From positions 134,419,346 through 134,483,345 of the forward strand of contig CM031595.1 in NCBI GenBank assembly GCA_018398815.1: DNA of 64,000 bases, read 5' to 3'. A program made the translations under genes and the position numbers. The notes below the pieces were generated by a model. The model was not told the DNA's origin. It made no database searches and was given only the letters and a program-made list of their open reading frames with translations. Positions 10,567 to 22,925 of the stretch are shown here, piece after piece (the stretch's first letter is position 1; the number at the start of each line of letters is the position of its first letter). This DNA comes from Conus ventricosus. Its lineage: Eukaryota; Mollusca; Gastropoda; Neogastropoda; Conidae.

Positions 10567-13500
10567 ATGGCTAAGATCTATGAAGTCAAGACGAATTTTT
10601 TTGAAGCAATGCAAAGACAATTTGTCCCCCCCCCACACCAACGCACTGAATGATATTGATTAGAATGTCATTGATCCAGCAAGCGTACGGGCAAGTGTTG
10701 GTCATGCTACTTCTCAAGTTCCAAGTAAATAACAATAGACCGCCAGTTAAAGTATGTTAGCTGTTTTAATTGGATATGTAACATTAATGAAGAAAATCTA
10801 GAAGTCCTGGGTCTCAACTAATACAGCAGGACTATTCTTTCTCTAAATGATTAAACGCCTGGTTGGGCAGACGAAATGCTTGCACAGTTTGACGCTGCTG
10901 CTGAAGGAAGCCAAAATGAGAGGCTCTGGTTGGTCAGAGCGCGAAAGTCCTAGAGATCAGATTAAAACAGTTAAGTATTGCACGTTGTTGGCAGTCTCAC
11001 ATTCACTACCTCCTGCATTAGTTCGCAAAAAAGCAGAGTTCGTAACTTAATGAATATACAGGGACAACAAATGTTTTATGTGGTGTGTTCTTGAAGCTGC
11101 ATTACGCCCTCAAAACGCGAAGAGAGTGTTCTAACTATCGCCCTACATCAATGATCTTTACTTGAGTGAATATCCTTTCCGTTAGCTTGGATTCCATGAA
11201 CTGTTTGAAGAACAAACAACCACATAACTGTTAATGTCTCACATGGGATGAGGAAACAGATTTGGTGCCGATTTAAAAGTGTCCAAGAACAGCCCCAACA
11301 ATAGGTAATCCAGACCAAAAGCCTGTTGACTTACTGCTGATGCTTTACAGAGGGCTGGTTTCCGCATTAAACTTGATACGCCCAATGAGTAGATTATTGG
11401 CCCATACTTCAAAAATTGGGCATATAAACAGAATTTGCAGAAAATGTTTAACAGAATGCCATCTGTTAAAGGCCGCGAGCGAACTAAGAAACATTGGATC
11501 GCCCAGTGACTGGAATACAGAAACTAATTACGCCCCACGGGATCTAAAGTTAGTTTTAAGAACTGGAAACGGCTGCAACATTTCTCCATAGTTGGTTTAC
11601 GCTGACTTCGAATCACTATTGTCCTTATGAGGGGCCAGCGCCACAAAAACTTCGAAAAACAGTCTTAATGAGTAAATCATCGATTTGTTCATTTGCTTCA
11701 TTTATTGTCAGGGCGGATGGCGCTCATTCAGCACCAGAATTATTTAGAGGACAGATGCTGCAGAAGTAACATTCTTTAAAACGCATGCAGCAAGTGCGTA
11801 ATGATGTTCTAATAATCTGAATTTAGCTGAAATCTAATGATCTCTAAAGGGACCAACAACAGTATGACGCAGCAGCATTGTTGGATTGCGGTTTAGAGCT
11901 AAAACGTCCAAGAGTGTAACCCAACTGTAAGAGACCATTGATCACATTAGTGGGAAGTTTAGAGGAAGCGGCGTTAACAAATTCAATCTTCACCTAAGTT
12001 GAACCACGACCTGGAAGATGCCCACTCTTCTTTCCTAATTGGAGGGTTACGACTTCATCTTATATTGCAAGCAGTAAACCAGCGCCTTCAGGGATTCATG
12101 CATTGCACAAGTCTCAGAAAAAGTACATGTGCTTTATCTAATAACATGTCTTTTTATGACTCTTGCGCTCATGATGGGATCATTAGAGTCACTGGCTATG
12201 TCCTTAAAGTCCTGCCAATAACGGGAAGAATATTTTGACCAACTTTGTTAGCAAGGGGCGTTTACCTTATGAGTACATGAACAGTTGGGAAAGGTTTGAC
12301 GATGCTACACTTCGCCTAAAAGGCGCGTTCTTTTCTAGTCTTAGAGGGAAGGCATTAGCGACTCCGATTCCCGGCATGCTCAAATGCTTGGCAAAAGTTA
12401 GATTGTAAAACGAATGGGAGACTATCATGGACTCTATTGATGGCAGTTGTTATGTGTGTGGCGGAACGGATCTTTGAAAATTATAGGAAGACCTGCATGA
12501 AACATTACAGTTTGGATCGCGCATTAACATTTTGCCGCGGGATGAGCAGGTGAACGCTTTCTTAAAGTTTCTGGAGTACAGATTGAGTTATTGTCAGATT
12601 TACAATGATTCTGATTGATTGAAAACGGATTGCGTGGAGGAATTAGTATGGCGTCGCGTCAATTACTGTAAGCAAACAACAATACTTGGACGCCTATGAT
12701 CCGAGTAAAAGGTCTAACTATCTTATGTATTAGATGCAAACAATTGTATGGATTTGGGCAATGGCCGCAATCACTTCCATTACGGCAACTTTAAAAGTAC
12801 ACAGGTACAAATTAATATTCAAAAAGCTTAAAGTGGTTTGGAGTGTTTAAACGCCTGATCAGCAGCATGGTTTCCTTCTAGAAGTTGATTAGAATATCCT
12901 CATGAACTCATGACCTGATTAACGCTATCCTTAGCGCAAGAAAGTCTAACGATGGATCCAAGAGAGCGCCTAACTTGTGCTAATTTTCGAGGCAAAAAAA
13001 ATTATGTCTGCCATACAGACTTCTACAATTTATTTAAGACATGGTTTTGAAGTTGGACAGCTGTCCATCGCATAATTGTTTTGATCAAGAACAGTTTCAT
13101 GAAACCATAATCATGAAGAACACTGATCTTTAAACTAAATCCACCGATGGCTCGAAAAAGACTTTTCAAGTGATGAACAACAGGCTGTTTTGAAAGTGAC
13201 TATGGAGAAATCGCACAAGCGCAACGATGTCAGATTCGACACAGGGGAGAATCCCGAATTAAGCTGACTTCAAAACCTAATTATCAGGACTTCAGAAGAT
13301 TTCTGATCACTTGTTTGGCATATGATGAAACATGACAGGCATATTGACAAGCGTTTTTATTGGGTTTCCTGTTTTTGATATTCAAAGCTTTTGATGTTAG
13401 AGTTTCTTTATGGACTACTTTAAGCCTCGTATATTGAGTCCAGAGTGCTTTACACAGATACAGTAGTTGTGTTTTAGATATCTACTGAAGACATCTATAA

Positions 13501-13945
13501 AGACATGGAAACCGAAGTGGCTAAAGGCATGCGGGTTGGTTGATAATTGATTATCCTAATGATTCGCATTTGCATTCAATTACTAACAAGAAGGTTTTAG
13601 GAAAGATGAAGGATGACTTATCTGGTATGGTGATTAAGGAGTATAACGTTGTTTAAGGTCAAAATGTCCGTATTTCGAGCCAGGAGAATTCATTAAGAAA
13701 CAAAGGGAATATCTCGCAGCGTTGTGCTGTCCAAACATATACATGGACAACTACAAAGAATAAAAAAATGGGCGGTTATGTTTGGCAATAAGACTTTTCA
13801 TCATGACAACGTAAAACTTCGATCTCAATTACATGAGATCAAACACACAGTTGTAACAAAGAAGTCATTAGATAGAACAAAACAAAGGTCGTGTTTGTTA
13901 ATCCAATAGTTTTCATATGCATCGGGCACTGGGAGGGCGCATAAT
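10567..13945 (+). pseudogene. DNA polymerase B of Polinton/adintovirus type, decayed
   Basis: A remnant of a family-B, protein-primed DNA polymerase, the replication enzyme of Polintons/adintoviruses. The first readable piece is MAKIYEVKTNFFEA at 10567. Near 11594-11620 the frame reads VYADFESLL, which fits the Exo I motif (D-x-E) of the 3'-5' proofreading domain. Near 12265 it reads PYEYMNSWERFDD, typical of the middle of these enzymes. Around 12720-12750 comes polymerase motif A (LDANN), with an apparent base missing just before it. Near 13170 there is a motif-B-like MNN segment. YTDT at about 13450-13461 is motif C, with its catalytic Asp preserved. The C-terminal part is the best preserved, as an open frame at 13724-13909. 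Length (about 3.4 kb) suits an intact gene, but stops and frameshifts occur throughout, so it is non-functional. Assignment rests on motif order and not on a database search. Confidence 0.8.
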
Positions 13946-13984
13946 ACAGGGGGTTTATATTTTTCATCAACTTTTATTATAAGA

Positions 13985-15900
13985 TAATCATAGCTTCATC
14001 CAATTCTTTTTTAAATCTTTTTCATGTTTGCTTGACGAGTTTCGAATTTTTTTTCTTATTTCAGAGATATTCTTTTTCCCATGTTGGGGGTTTGAGTTGT
14101 AGGTTGATCTGGGCTGATTTAGCCTGCATTGATTAAATCCTCGAACATGTTTCCTTCAATAGCATACACGCTGAAATGATTCCGTATCATTTTCAAGGGT
14201 CTCTACCTTTTACATTTCTTGTTTCGTTCTGCGCTTCTTTCTGATGCTTCCATTTTAAAACTCAAATATATTTACGTAAATTTATTAAAGGGGAACAGTG
14301 TCTGGTGGGATTATCTGCGTTCTTCTTTCACACAAGATCTTTGAGGAGCTGGTTGTTTTGTTGGTCAGTTTCTCGTAAATAATTACACGGGCGGATTATG
14401 TTCTTTACAATTCTTTTTATTTATAGGGTCAACCTCCCCACAACTGGATCGGTTGCCTGATGCGAGTGTCCCTTCTGCATCCCGGTAAGAAAGGTACCAT
14501 ACTTTCAAACCAAACGGTAATAGTTTGCGGATGAAGCTCTCGTACCACATTTATTGTTTTTCTTTTGATTGCATGTACTGGTTTTTACCTTTAAATTCTT
14601 CATTTTTATTCATTGCGCGCAAACTGAGGGCAGTCTTCTAAACCATTCAGGTTGCGAGAATTAGTCAATAAGCTCTCTGTGATACTGGTAGGAGAAGTAT
14701 TTCGGCTAACTGTTGTTAAAGTTTTCAACTAAAGCCTGTGTCTGGACCCCGGAATGCCTCTTCTTATAGTAACTCTGTGTTATTAACAATAATTGATTCA
14801 CTTGGCCTTTAAATTCTTTTCCCATCATCGACTTGAATCATGCGAGGATAAGTTAAAGGGCCTCTTTGATTATTTCAGTTGTTGCAACTGCATACAGCAG
14901 AAGCCACTCTTTTGTGTTAATGTTCTGCATCTTTGTACCTTGAAAGGCCAGGTCAATAGGACTGTGAGTGCGTACTTAAATCTTTTTCGTCTAATCCTCA
15001 GTGGGTAAATTAAAAAGGGATCCATTTGATGGGTGTCGTGTGGAGTTGTTTTCACAAAGACACCACACACTGCGGTTCTGTATGCGTCTAGGGGCAGGTA
15101 AATAATTTGCCAAATTGCTTGTTTAGATAACCCATTCCCCTTCGTGTTTGTTCACTGACCCTGCGCTGGGCTTAGCTTTTGTATTGCTGCGATACCCTTC
15201 CAATATACGTTGGGTGAATAATAGCTTTTGTTCATTTTTATTCAGCCAATTATTATGAGCAACAAATACAGACGGTATACAACGACAATTCCCGCGATTT
15301 TTGCATCTTTTGTTTTTGAATGGTTGATAGAAAGTCACTGAATATTTGGTGGGGCAATGTCTGGACGGTTTGCTGATACTAGATAATATTCTTTTATTGC
15401 TTGATCATCATTTTATATGTGTATGCTTGCATGGCCCCTGTTCTTTCAGTGTGTCTTTAATAAAATCTAATGCACAAGTCTTGCTTTTATAGGGCCTTGT
15501 GCAGCTGCTAGTTGCTCCATAGCTTTGTTATGTCTTTTTCTTCGCTGTCATCCCGCAGTTTAACTAAATGCGAAATACTTCCGTAAAAGCAAGGCTTTCA
15601 CCACAGCGCGCTATCATATTGCGAGGTGGATGCATTTTTTATAAGGTATTTTTTTCTTACATATTTATATTGTCTGGTCATTATTCCTTGACTTAACTAG
15701 AATCTTTTGTGGCAACCGAAAGCTTGCCATGATAGAATCAGCTTTGCTGAATCCTCAAAGTTAGTTTGCCAAGATCAAAATGGTTAATTCTAACAAGCTT
15801 TTACCAAGCATTGAGTATCCACACTTAGGCCTCAATAACAGCAGATAGGTATAACGGTTAGCAACAGAATTTTATACTGGTGCTCATTTTTAGAAAAATA
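13985..15900 (-). pseudogene. Candidate retroviral-type integrase, decayed
   Basis: Convergent to the polymerase. The minus strand holds the only longer open pieces (15123-15338 and 14870-15070, 66-71 codons), with coding-like composition continuing to about 14000. Readable bits include RRKRFKYALTV, which resembles the start of an integrase catalytic core (basic stretch, aromatic, then the first beta strand), but the Asp expected soon after it is not in frame. Polintons carry a retroviral-like DDE integrase, often on the strand opposite other genes, which makes this the best guess. No complete D,D-35-E set is visible. An alternative is a capsid or accessory gene of the element. Confidence 0.3.
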
Positions 15901-16860
15901 AACTAAATATAAATTTCCTTACAACAAATTGAACAGTGTGATCTCCTACAGCTCAAAGGCAGCCTAAACCTTCCTGCCCGAACTTATGAATGGCCAAGTT
16001 AATGATCAAGCTATTATGCCCAAAAAGGAGAGGCTGTATTCTTTGGGCAGAAGTGGAAAACAAAACAGTTCTCGGAACTGAATTCAGCATTGAACAATGC
16101 ACACAGATGTGCGCAGACATTTTAACAGTATCATAACGGTATGAAGCGCAGTGGGGTCGAGAATGGAAAAAGTGGGGGAACGGGCTTTAGTTTGTTACAT
16201 AATAGTCAGTAGATTTGCTCCATTGATTCGAACAAAGATCTTACGTATGATTAACGCAAGATCCAGTTTTAAACAAAGACATTAGAGTCTCTAGGATATG
16301 TGATCTATATACAGATTTGGAACATGTTATCGACCTTAATCGTGGGATTAATTACTTTTAATTATATAGATTTTGTTTCCCTCAAAATGAACGAGCGGTA
16401 AAATATCAGAAACCAAGAATAGGTGTTGAGAAGTAACCAGCCGGAAAATCAGCAGAACATGAACAGGTGGGGACCAGTGATAAAGAATCCTATCCTGGGC
16501 GTGTTAAAGCAGGAAAAAAATAGCTGAGTGGAAACAGACAAAAAAATTAAATGTTACTGAATATGACTTCCTCATTGAAAACATAACGCCGCCAGGCAGA
16601 ACAGTTGGTTCAATGACGGCTATAAAAACTCTGCGATCAAGACCTACAGCACCAAAGTCTTTCATTGGAATATTGAACTTAAAACTGTTGCCATTTTTGG
16701 CGCAATTGTGCTGTTGGGGCAGTTATTGCGGCTATAAATATTACGATGGACAGATACAAAGCACATCAAAAAAAATCTGAGCCTACATGAGAAAAAGACA
16801 CCAGCACGCAAAACCGCCAATAACAAAGCATTATTTTGAATCATTTGGAAATGTAATAAT
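15900..16860 (+). pseudogene. Unrecognised remnant ORF at right side of Polinton-like block
   Basis: Plus-strand sequence with A-rich, coding-like composition. A readable stretch of roughly 100 codons around 16550-16830 includes EYDFLIENITPPGR and SMTAIKTLRSRPTAPKS. Upstream fragments in other frames (about 15985-16130) may belong to the same broken gene. The family is not recognised. It could be a capsid, protease or accessory protein of the element. Confidence 0.3.
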
Positions 16861-17149
16861 ATTTTAAGAACTTAATTTTTAAATTTTTTAAAATAAAAAA
16901 TAGATCATGGGCGTATTATAAATGATGAAGTCAATAAATAAAGACATGAGTCTATAAAAGGACATTTCACTAGACCGAATTGTAATCAATCGGTTGGTTG
17001 GCAGTAAACCTCCTTAAAGATTTATGCAGAGAACGCTGAGCAAGACATCCTAACGAGACACGTTTTTTTGAGGGTTGTGCATACTCTCTTAGACATTTAC
17101 TATTTAGATTAAAACATTAGCTTGTATTTTTTTGATAATTATAGTTTAA

Positions 17150-17320
17150 CTTAATAAGAATTAGTTGAACTTAAAGATGATCTTAATCAAGAACTTATCA
17201 AGAACTTATAAGAACTTCTTAAGAACTTGCTCAAGAAAATTATTAAGAACTTATTAAAACTTGGGATAACTGAGAATGATTAAGGACATTGAAGTAAATT
17301 AAGGTAAGAACTTGAGAATT
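17150..17320. repeat. Short AAGAACTTA-type repeats
   Basis: About eight imperfect occurrences of AAGAACTT(A/G) in 170 bp, AT-rich, at the right limit of the AT-rich block. GT-rich, C-poor sequence follows (17345-17520). This may be close to an end of the Polinton-like element, but I could not match it to an inverted counterpart on the left. Confidence 0.6.
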
Positions 17321-17587
17321 AACTTGTTAAAAAATTCGAAGGAACTGTGGTGTAGTGCATGCGTGGGTGGGGGGTGAGGGCAGGTGGGGGAGGGGGGTGT
17401 GCATTGCGTGGGGGGACAGGACAAACAAACAACAACAACAAACCACAATAGACGGTTACGGGGTGGTGGGTGGGGACGTGCGTGCGTGGGGTAGGACAAA
17501 AACAACAACATACAAAAAAGTAGAAACTCTAGGCCACTTCTTGCTTTGTGACTAATGGCTCTGTGTCTCTCGCGAACCTCAATCAAC

Positions 17588-17790
17588 CCAAGCGATCACA
17601 TAGGGTGTTTGGCTAGTTTGCGCTGAGCTTTGCGGATGCTGCTGCGCGCTTTGCAGTCAAAGCGTTAATAGGTCGTTTGACCTAGTTTGCCACCGAGCTT
17701 TGAAGCGTGCTGACGTTCATTGGCGGCAAAGCGATCACATAGGGTTTGTTTGGCCTAGTTTGCTGTTGCTCTCTTTTTCTAACCAGGCTT
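17588..17790. repeat. About 72-bp tandem repeat, three copies
   Basis: Three imperfect head-to-tail copies sharing CAAAGCG, then ATAGGG, GGCCTAGTTTGC and GAGCTTTG, starting near 17590, 17660 and 17733. No coding frame is evident. Confidence 0.7.
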
Positions 17791-19200
17791 GCAACTAGCT
17801 TTGGCAGGTTACAGCAATTACTGCTGTGGCCAAGCTTTTATGGGGTCTAATCGCCAGTAGTAGTACATCCGTCTTGTATTTGGAGCATTTTATATGAAGA
17901 TAGTGTGGCCCACACTACTCCTTCTCCATATGGTAGGATGTTACTAAGGTATGCCTAACCCGATCTAGTTTGTTTGCCAGAACATTCGAAATCGCCATTC
18001 AGTTGCATTTAAGGGCACAATTTTAAGGCAGAGATAAATGGGTTAAGAATTAGAAAAGTAGGGAAAAAAGTATACACATCTTAATACACAATCGCTTTGC
18101 CCATAAACACTGAAATTGTAGTTAACAATTCAATCAAGTCTAATACAAACTGAGAAATTTTTACTTGGAGGACAGCAAAACTGTTTCAAATACGAATCAG
18201 CCATGTTTACCTCCGCCTTAAAGAAATGAACGGCCATGTTTATTAAACATGGTTTAGCTGTCCCAAATAACGGTGATGGTTTGTATTTTTTTGTTCGGCC
18301 AACTTCGAACTCCCCCCGATATCAAACAGTATTAAAACAAGTGTATCTTTGTCAAACTTCATTGTCCTTCCCACACGCCAACAAATTTAGGATACAGACT
18401 TCTGTTTTCAGTAAAACGGTTATTAAAATAACACACCCACCGAACAAGTAAACCGTCTGCTGTGACTGTCCACGAAAAGAATGTGTGGGTTACTTGTCAT
18501 GTGAGCGGCGATGCTACGCTTAACTCGGTGATTGGTCGGCCAGAACAGCGGACAACGCGCGGGGTGGGGGCAGACGTGGGGCAGAAACGTTCTAGAAATT
18601 GATGGAATGTAGGCATGGAGGTAGGGTGTGAAGAGGAGGAGGGTATGAGGAGGTGCGGCAGTATTGATTTTTTGGCATGTGTGTGTGTGTGTATGTATGC
18701 CATGTCTTGTCTCTGTGTGTGTGGGCCTCTGTGTGTGTGAGGGCCTCTGTGTGTGTGTGTGTGTGTGTATGTGGTGTGTGTGTGTAGTGTATGTGTCTGT
18801 GTATGCATGTGTAGGAGGGTTTGTGTTGTGTGGTGGTGTGTGTGTGTGTGTTGTGTGTGGTTATATATAAAGTTGTAGCTGTTTCCATGTCTTCCACACA
18901 CTTTATCTATAAAGCTTGTGTTGAAAAGTTATTTGCGATTCAAAAACTTTTTCGAATTTAGAAATCCCAGGGAGAAGTACACACCCCAAGTGCTGGTCAG
19001 GTTAGGCGGCACTCGCATAAAGCTTACCTGCCACCTGCAGAGCATGGGGTGTTGACCCCGCCTGAAAGAAAGCGTGGGAACCAGGACCCCCGTTTGGTTA
19101 TGAAGGCGTTCAGTCACGGCCGCTTTTCCTACGTTACTCTATGGGGGCGTGTTCAGTTTTGGTCTACTTTCTCCTACGCTCTCTTGAACACCCTTAGTAC
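17791..19200. other. Unassigned DNA with a TG microsatellite
   Basis: No recognisable gene. It contains a TG/GT microsatellite (18680-18865). By position it could be part of the minus-strand LTR element's interior, but I see no pol motif. Confidence 0.4.
18680..18865. repeat. Interrupted (TG)n microsatellite
   Basis: Runs of TG/GT with GGCCTC and GTA interruptions over about 185 bp. The long open frames on both strands here (68-134 codons) are the repetitive His/Thr or Cys/Val reading of the microsatellite and are not genes. Confidence 0.95.
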
Positions 19201-19254
19201 CTTCGTATTAAAAAACGGATAACCCTGACAGTTGTTTGTTTGACGGGTCGTTAT

Positions 19255-21000
19255 TTTTTGGTTACTTGTTCAGAGAACAGGAAGCGCGGCTTTTAGGGCA
19301 CTTTCGCCAAAAAACCGTGGTGGAGTAGCAAAGTGAGTCTGAATCGGTGTTTTCCTGTTCTTACTGTATCTTGCTCATCTTTTTCTAGCTGCCCCCTCTC
19401 TCTTGGCTGATTTTCCTCATTGCTTCAGTTTCTGTGACTTAAATTACAATCCCTAAGCAAGTGCCCTGTCTTATTGCAAACAAGATACAGGTACGCTCAT
19501 TCCTAGCCCACGTGGCTAGTGGTTTTCTCCCTGTCTTGCTCACGTGACGCGTGGGCCTACGAGGTGCTGTGTACTACTGACTCGTCGTGTGAGTCATGTG
19601 TGGCCTACCGTCCGCTGGTGGATATGCCTCCAGCCCTCTTCTTGTTGAGGGCAATGTGCGCCTCGCTTCCGGTAATCTCTGCCTGCTTCATGTACTTCAG
19701 CCTATTGTACGACCCTCTTTGAGGTGTATTGTGAGGCCCGGCCACAACGTTAAGTATCTGTTCTTTCTTACCAGTTGTTTGAGGCCTTCAAAAATCACAG
19801 TCACTTCACTCAGTTCTATCCATTGTTACAGTATATGATTAGTCTAACTCTAACTGTGTGTATGTCTCACCCTGTTCGATTCTCGCCTCGCGAAACTTTC
19901 GCCTTAAAAAACCTTTCTTCAGTCAAATCATATGCCTTTAGTATGCTTGTTTCACTTGTCAAAATCTCTCTGATCACCTTTGGGTAAGGTGGAAACTTTG
20001 TGTAAACGCACGAACTGTACAAGGCAGGACAGGTTTATTGCCAGTCATCTCGGGCCAGCCTCGTGCTCGGCAAACTATTCAAACCGATGATATAGGCATC
20101 GATCGAAATCAAGTTTCTTCTCTGACCAGTGGGAGTTTAGGTCTAGTGTGCGCATTTTAGTCTGCGGCCTACTGATCAGAACTGGTGTTTCGATTTCACT
20201 ACGATTTTCAGATTTTATTCTTTTCCTACTCAATTTGTTTGGCTAGGAATCTCTGATTCGTTCTGCCTTGCCCTTTGCAGCCGCACTCTCTGCATCTGCT
20301 CTAGCTTTGGCAGCTGCACTCTTGCCATCTGCTCTAGCTCTGTCAGCTGCACTCTCTGATTGCTCTCGCTTTAACAGCTTCATTGATTGCCCGTTAGCCT
20401 TCGACGCAAGCAGTTTCAGTTACGTCTCTCGGCTCGGGTTGCTGACTTATCTGTTTGAAGTCGAAGTTACTCATGGCCTCGCACCTTGAGTTTCTTTTAT
20501 ACAGCCTCGTAGTGTTCCTTTTCACAACTTCTTCTTTCGGCCTTTAATCTCTCTCCGTCTTTGCAGGTTTCAATGAATCTTACGCAATTATCTCCTGTAA
20601 GCCTAGTTTCTCCCTAAATAATCAGTTTCTCAATGGGAGTAAATACTTTCTTCAGCATCTTCTTTTTCTGGATGTTTTAGCTAACATAGAACAGTTACGC
20701 TTATAACCCCGGAGAAAGTCAGTTAAAGTTTACTAACACGTTAACGAGTACACTAACAGTCGGTAGTGTTCTAACACCACGGAGCCTTAATCTTAAACAC
20801 AGCTTTGTTGAGAGTTAAGCTAGAAAACCTCGTTATTCGTTTCTCTGAACGACCTTTGATTAATACAAAACACCCTAGACTCAAGTCAATACTCAACACT
20901 CAAAGCATAAATGGAAATAATTAGAAGAGCTAATTAAATTGCCTTTTGTTGGACGCTTCGCCCAGTACTACTCTAGTACTCACGTTGTTTCCCACTGAAA
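19255..21000 (-). pseudogene. gag of minus-strand Gypsy element, copy A
   Basis: The same gag region as at 26230-27411, more damaged. The zinc-knuckle region (about 19440-19500) is present but shifted out of frame by extra bases. The capsid-like segment near 19560-19800 and the Glu/Lys/Ala-rich coiled-coil segment near 20270-20500 are recognisable only by alignment to copy B. It lies just inside the 5' LTR at 21049-22334, as gag should. Confidence 0.6.
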
Positions 21001-21048
21001 AACTAATTTGGGGGGCATGCAATCTTTTTTTCCTGGCAGGTCGCACTT

Positions 21049-22334
21049 TGGTCCGGCGGGGGAAATCGTGAGGTATTGCTTTAAGTGCACTAAGTTTGAT
21101 GTATATTAGTCAGGGCTTAACACACAAGGTTATCTTTGCACTCATACACGCATATGCACACTCATGCGCACACCCCCCAAACATTCACTCTCTCTGGGAA
21201 TGGGATGTCAGCATTCGTTTCTCTCCTAACACAACTGAGAACAAGAATTTTACAAAGTCTAGGTACTTATAATTAATCATGTACATTAAATCACCACACA
21301 ATGAAATATCAAAACATAAAAGTCACTACATCCTCATCCGGGTTATAAATAAAATGACTTCTTACCTGGACCAGGTTTTCACACACACAACCACGTCTTT
21401 ACACACACCACAGTTCTTGAAAAAAAGTCTCTTACGTCTTATTCGCACTGCTTGTTGGTGATGCCCGTGTTTGACAGCTCCAGGGCAGGGACGGGGTCTT
21501 CGTGGTCGTCTTGGGTATCTGACGTCGACTCTTCTTCTGACGTTTCTTCACCACCTTGGGTTCAAATTCAGTTTGTCTGTCTTCACCACTCTGGGCTTCA
21601 ACTTTGTTTCCTTCTCGTTCAGCTTGTCTTTATTCTCTATGACCTTGCTGTCTCTTCTATCTCCAGACACGTTTCCTCGACCATTTCTCTGTCCTGCTCA
21701 CTCCTATCCTCTCTCTTCTCTGTTGCTTCTCTCTCTCTTTCTGGTGTGTTCTATGATCATGTTCTCCTCAGTTGTATATAGGGAGGGAGACAAAGGGCAT
21801 CCCCTTCGGCCATGCCTTTGTCCGCTGTTCTCAAACCCTAGTTCACAGTACCATGAATTTCCACTCGCAATTCACACATCAGCATTTCACACTCCCTACC
21901 TAATGATTAGCAAACACCACTTAGCCCAGATGGACATCGGAACATTCCGCCGACTTCAGGTGGTTACTTAACAGTCTTATCTTAAGGGGTGGTGTACAAC
22001 TTCACAGCATTCAACCAGCCTGACAATAGAACCAACACAGTGGACCACGCAATACCATCCAAACAAATCAAGACTCTGCTATTCACTGATGTTTAACAAG
22101 AACCTCAGCTGACCGTGATTTAGCGCTCACTTGGGGCCGAGGTCGTAGTGGTTCAACCTTCCCTTTAGCACCAAGCAGGTCGAAACTCTCTCCTAGGTGT
22201 TGTTTGTATCGGACACGTCGGCGTGTGCGTGGGTTAACGGTACCTGGTTTAACTGGTCAATTACCTATTGTATACCAGTACAATGTCCTTTGTCTCAAGC
22301 GTCTACTGCTTTTGAGCGGTTTCCGCTCCTTTGA
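21049..22334 (-). mobile_element. 5' LTR of minus-strand Gypsy-type element (copy A)
   Basis: The same LTR as at 918-2247 and 27887-29214, with many small deletions, and the terminal TG...CA is blurred by indels. On the left lies a degraded primer-binding-like stretch and then gag. On the right the 49-bp array starts with AAGCCCGG. It is contiguous with the 918 LTR through the intervening interior, so 918-22334 is the most economical full span of the element (interior about 18.8 kb, much of it the inserted Polinton). Confidence 0.75.
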
Positions 22335-22925
22335 AGCCCGGAAGCCTATTTCCTGTCGCTTACCTATATGGCATGGACTTAGCCCGGGAAGCCTATTTCC
22401 TTGCTCTAACCTCTATGGCCAAGGACATAAGCCGGAGCCTATTTCCTGTGCTCTAACCTCTTATGGCAAGGACATTGCCCGAGCCCCTTGTTCTGTTGCT
22501 CATAACCTCTATGGCAAGGACTTAGCGGAAGCCTATTTTCCTGTGCTCTAACCTTATGGCAAGGAAATTAGCCGGAAGCCTATTTCCTGTGCTCTAACCT
22601 ACTATGGCAAGGACATTAGCCCGGAAAGCCTATTTCTGTGCTCTAACCTCTATGGCAAGGACATTAGCCGAAGCCCTTCATTTCCTGTGCTCTACCTCTA
22701 TGCAAGACATTAGCCGGAAGCCTATAACTCTGCTTAACTCTATGGGCAAGGACATTAGCCCCGGAAGCCTATTTCCTCTGCTCTAACTCTATGGCAAGGG
22801 ACCATTAGCCCAGAAGCCCTATTTCCTTATGCTCTAAACTCTATGGACGGACATTAGCCTGGAAGCCCTATTTCCTCTAACTCTAACCTCTATGGCAAGG
22901 GACATTAGCCCGGAAGCATATTCCC
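22335..22925. repeat. 49-bp minisatellite, copy A right segment
   Basis: About 12 units of the same 49-bp repeat as at 1-917, with frequent one-base deletions. It begins at the outer edge of the LTR and ends at a degenerate unit before GCTGGCCACACGGGC. Confidence 0.9.

Larger units (their letters stand above)
6600..17310. mobile_element. Decayed Polinton/Maverick (adintovirus-like) element
   Basis: An AT-rich block of about 10.7 kb whose composition differs from both flanks. It switches coding-strand bias several times: remnants read plus at 6.65-7.2, minus at 7.5-8.48, plus at 8.49-8.7, plus at 10.5-13.95, minus at 14.0-15.9 and plus at 15.9-16.85. The anchor is a DNA polymerase B remnant of the protein-primed Polinton/adintovirus type. 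A candidate retroviral-type integrase on the opposite strand and a coiled-coil/hydrophobic remnant agree with such an element. I did not find a packaging ATPase, protease or capsid gene in this block. Terminal inverted repeats and the 6-bp target duplication expected for a Polinton were not located, so the ends are approximate. It is full of stops and frameshifts. It appears to have landed inside the minus-strand LTR element. Confidence 0.7.

Noticed and set aside
18497..18901. Frames of 101-134 codons, His/Thr-rich
   Set aside because: They read through a TG microsatellite.
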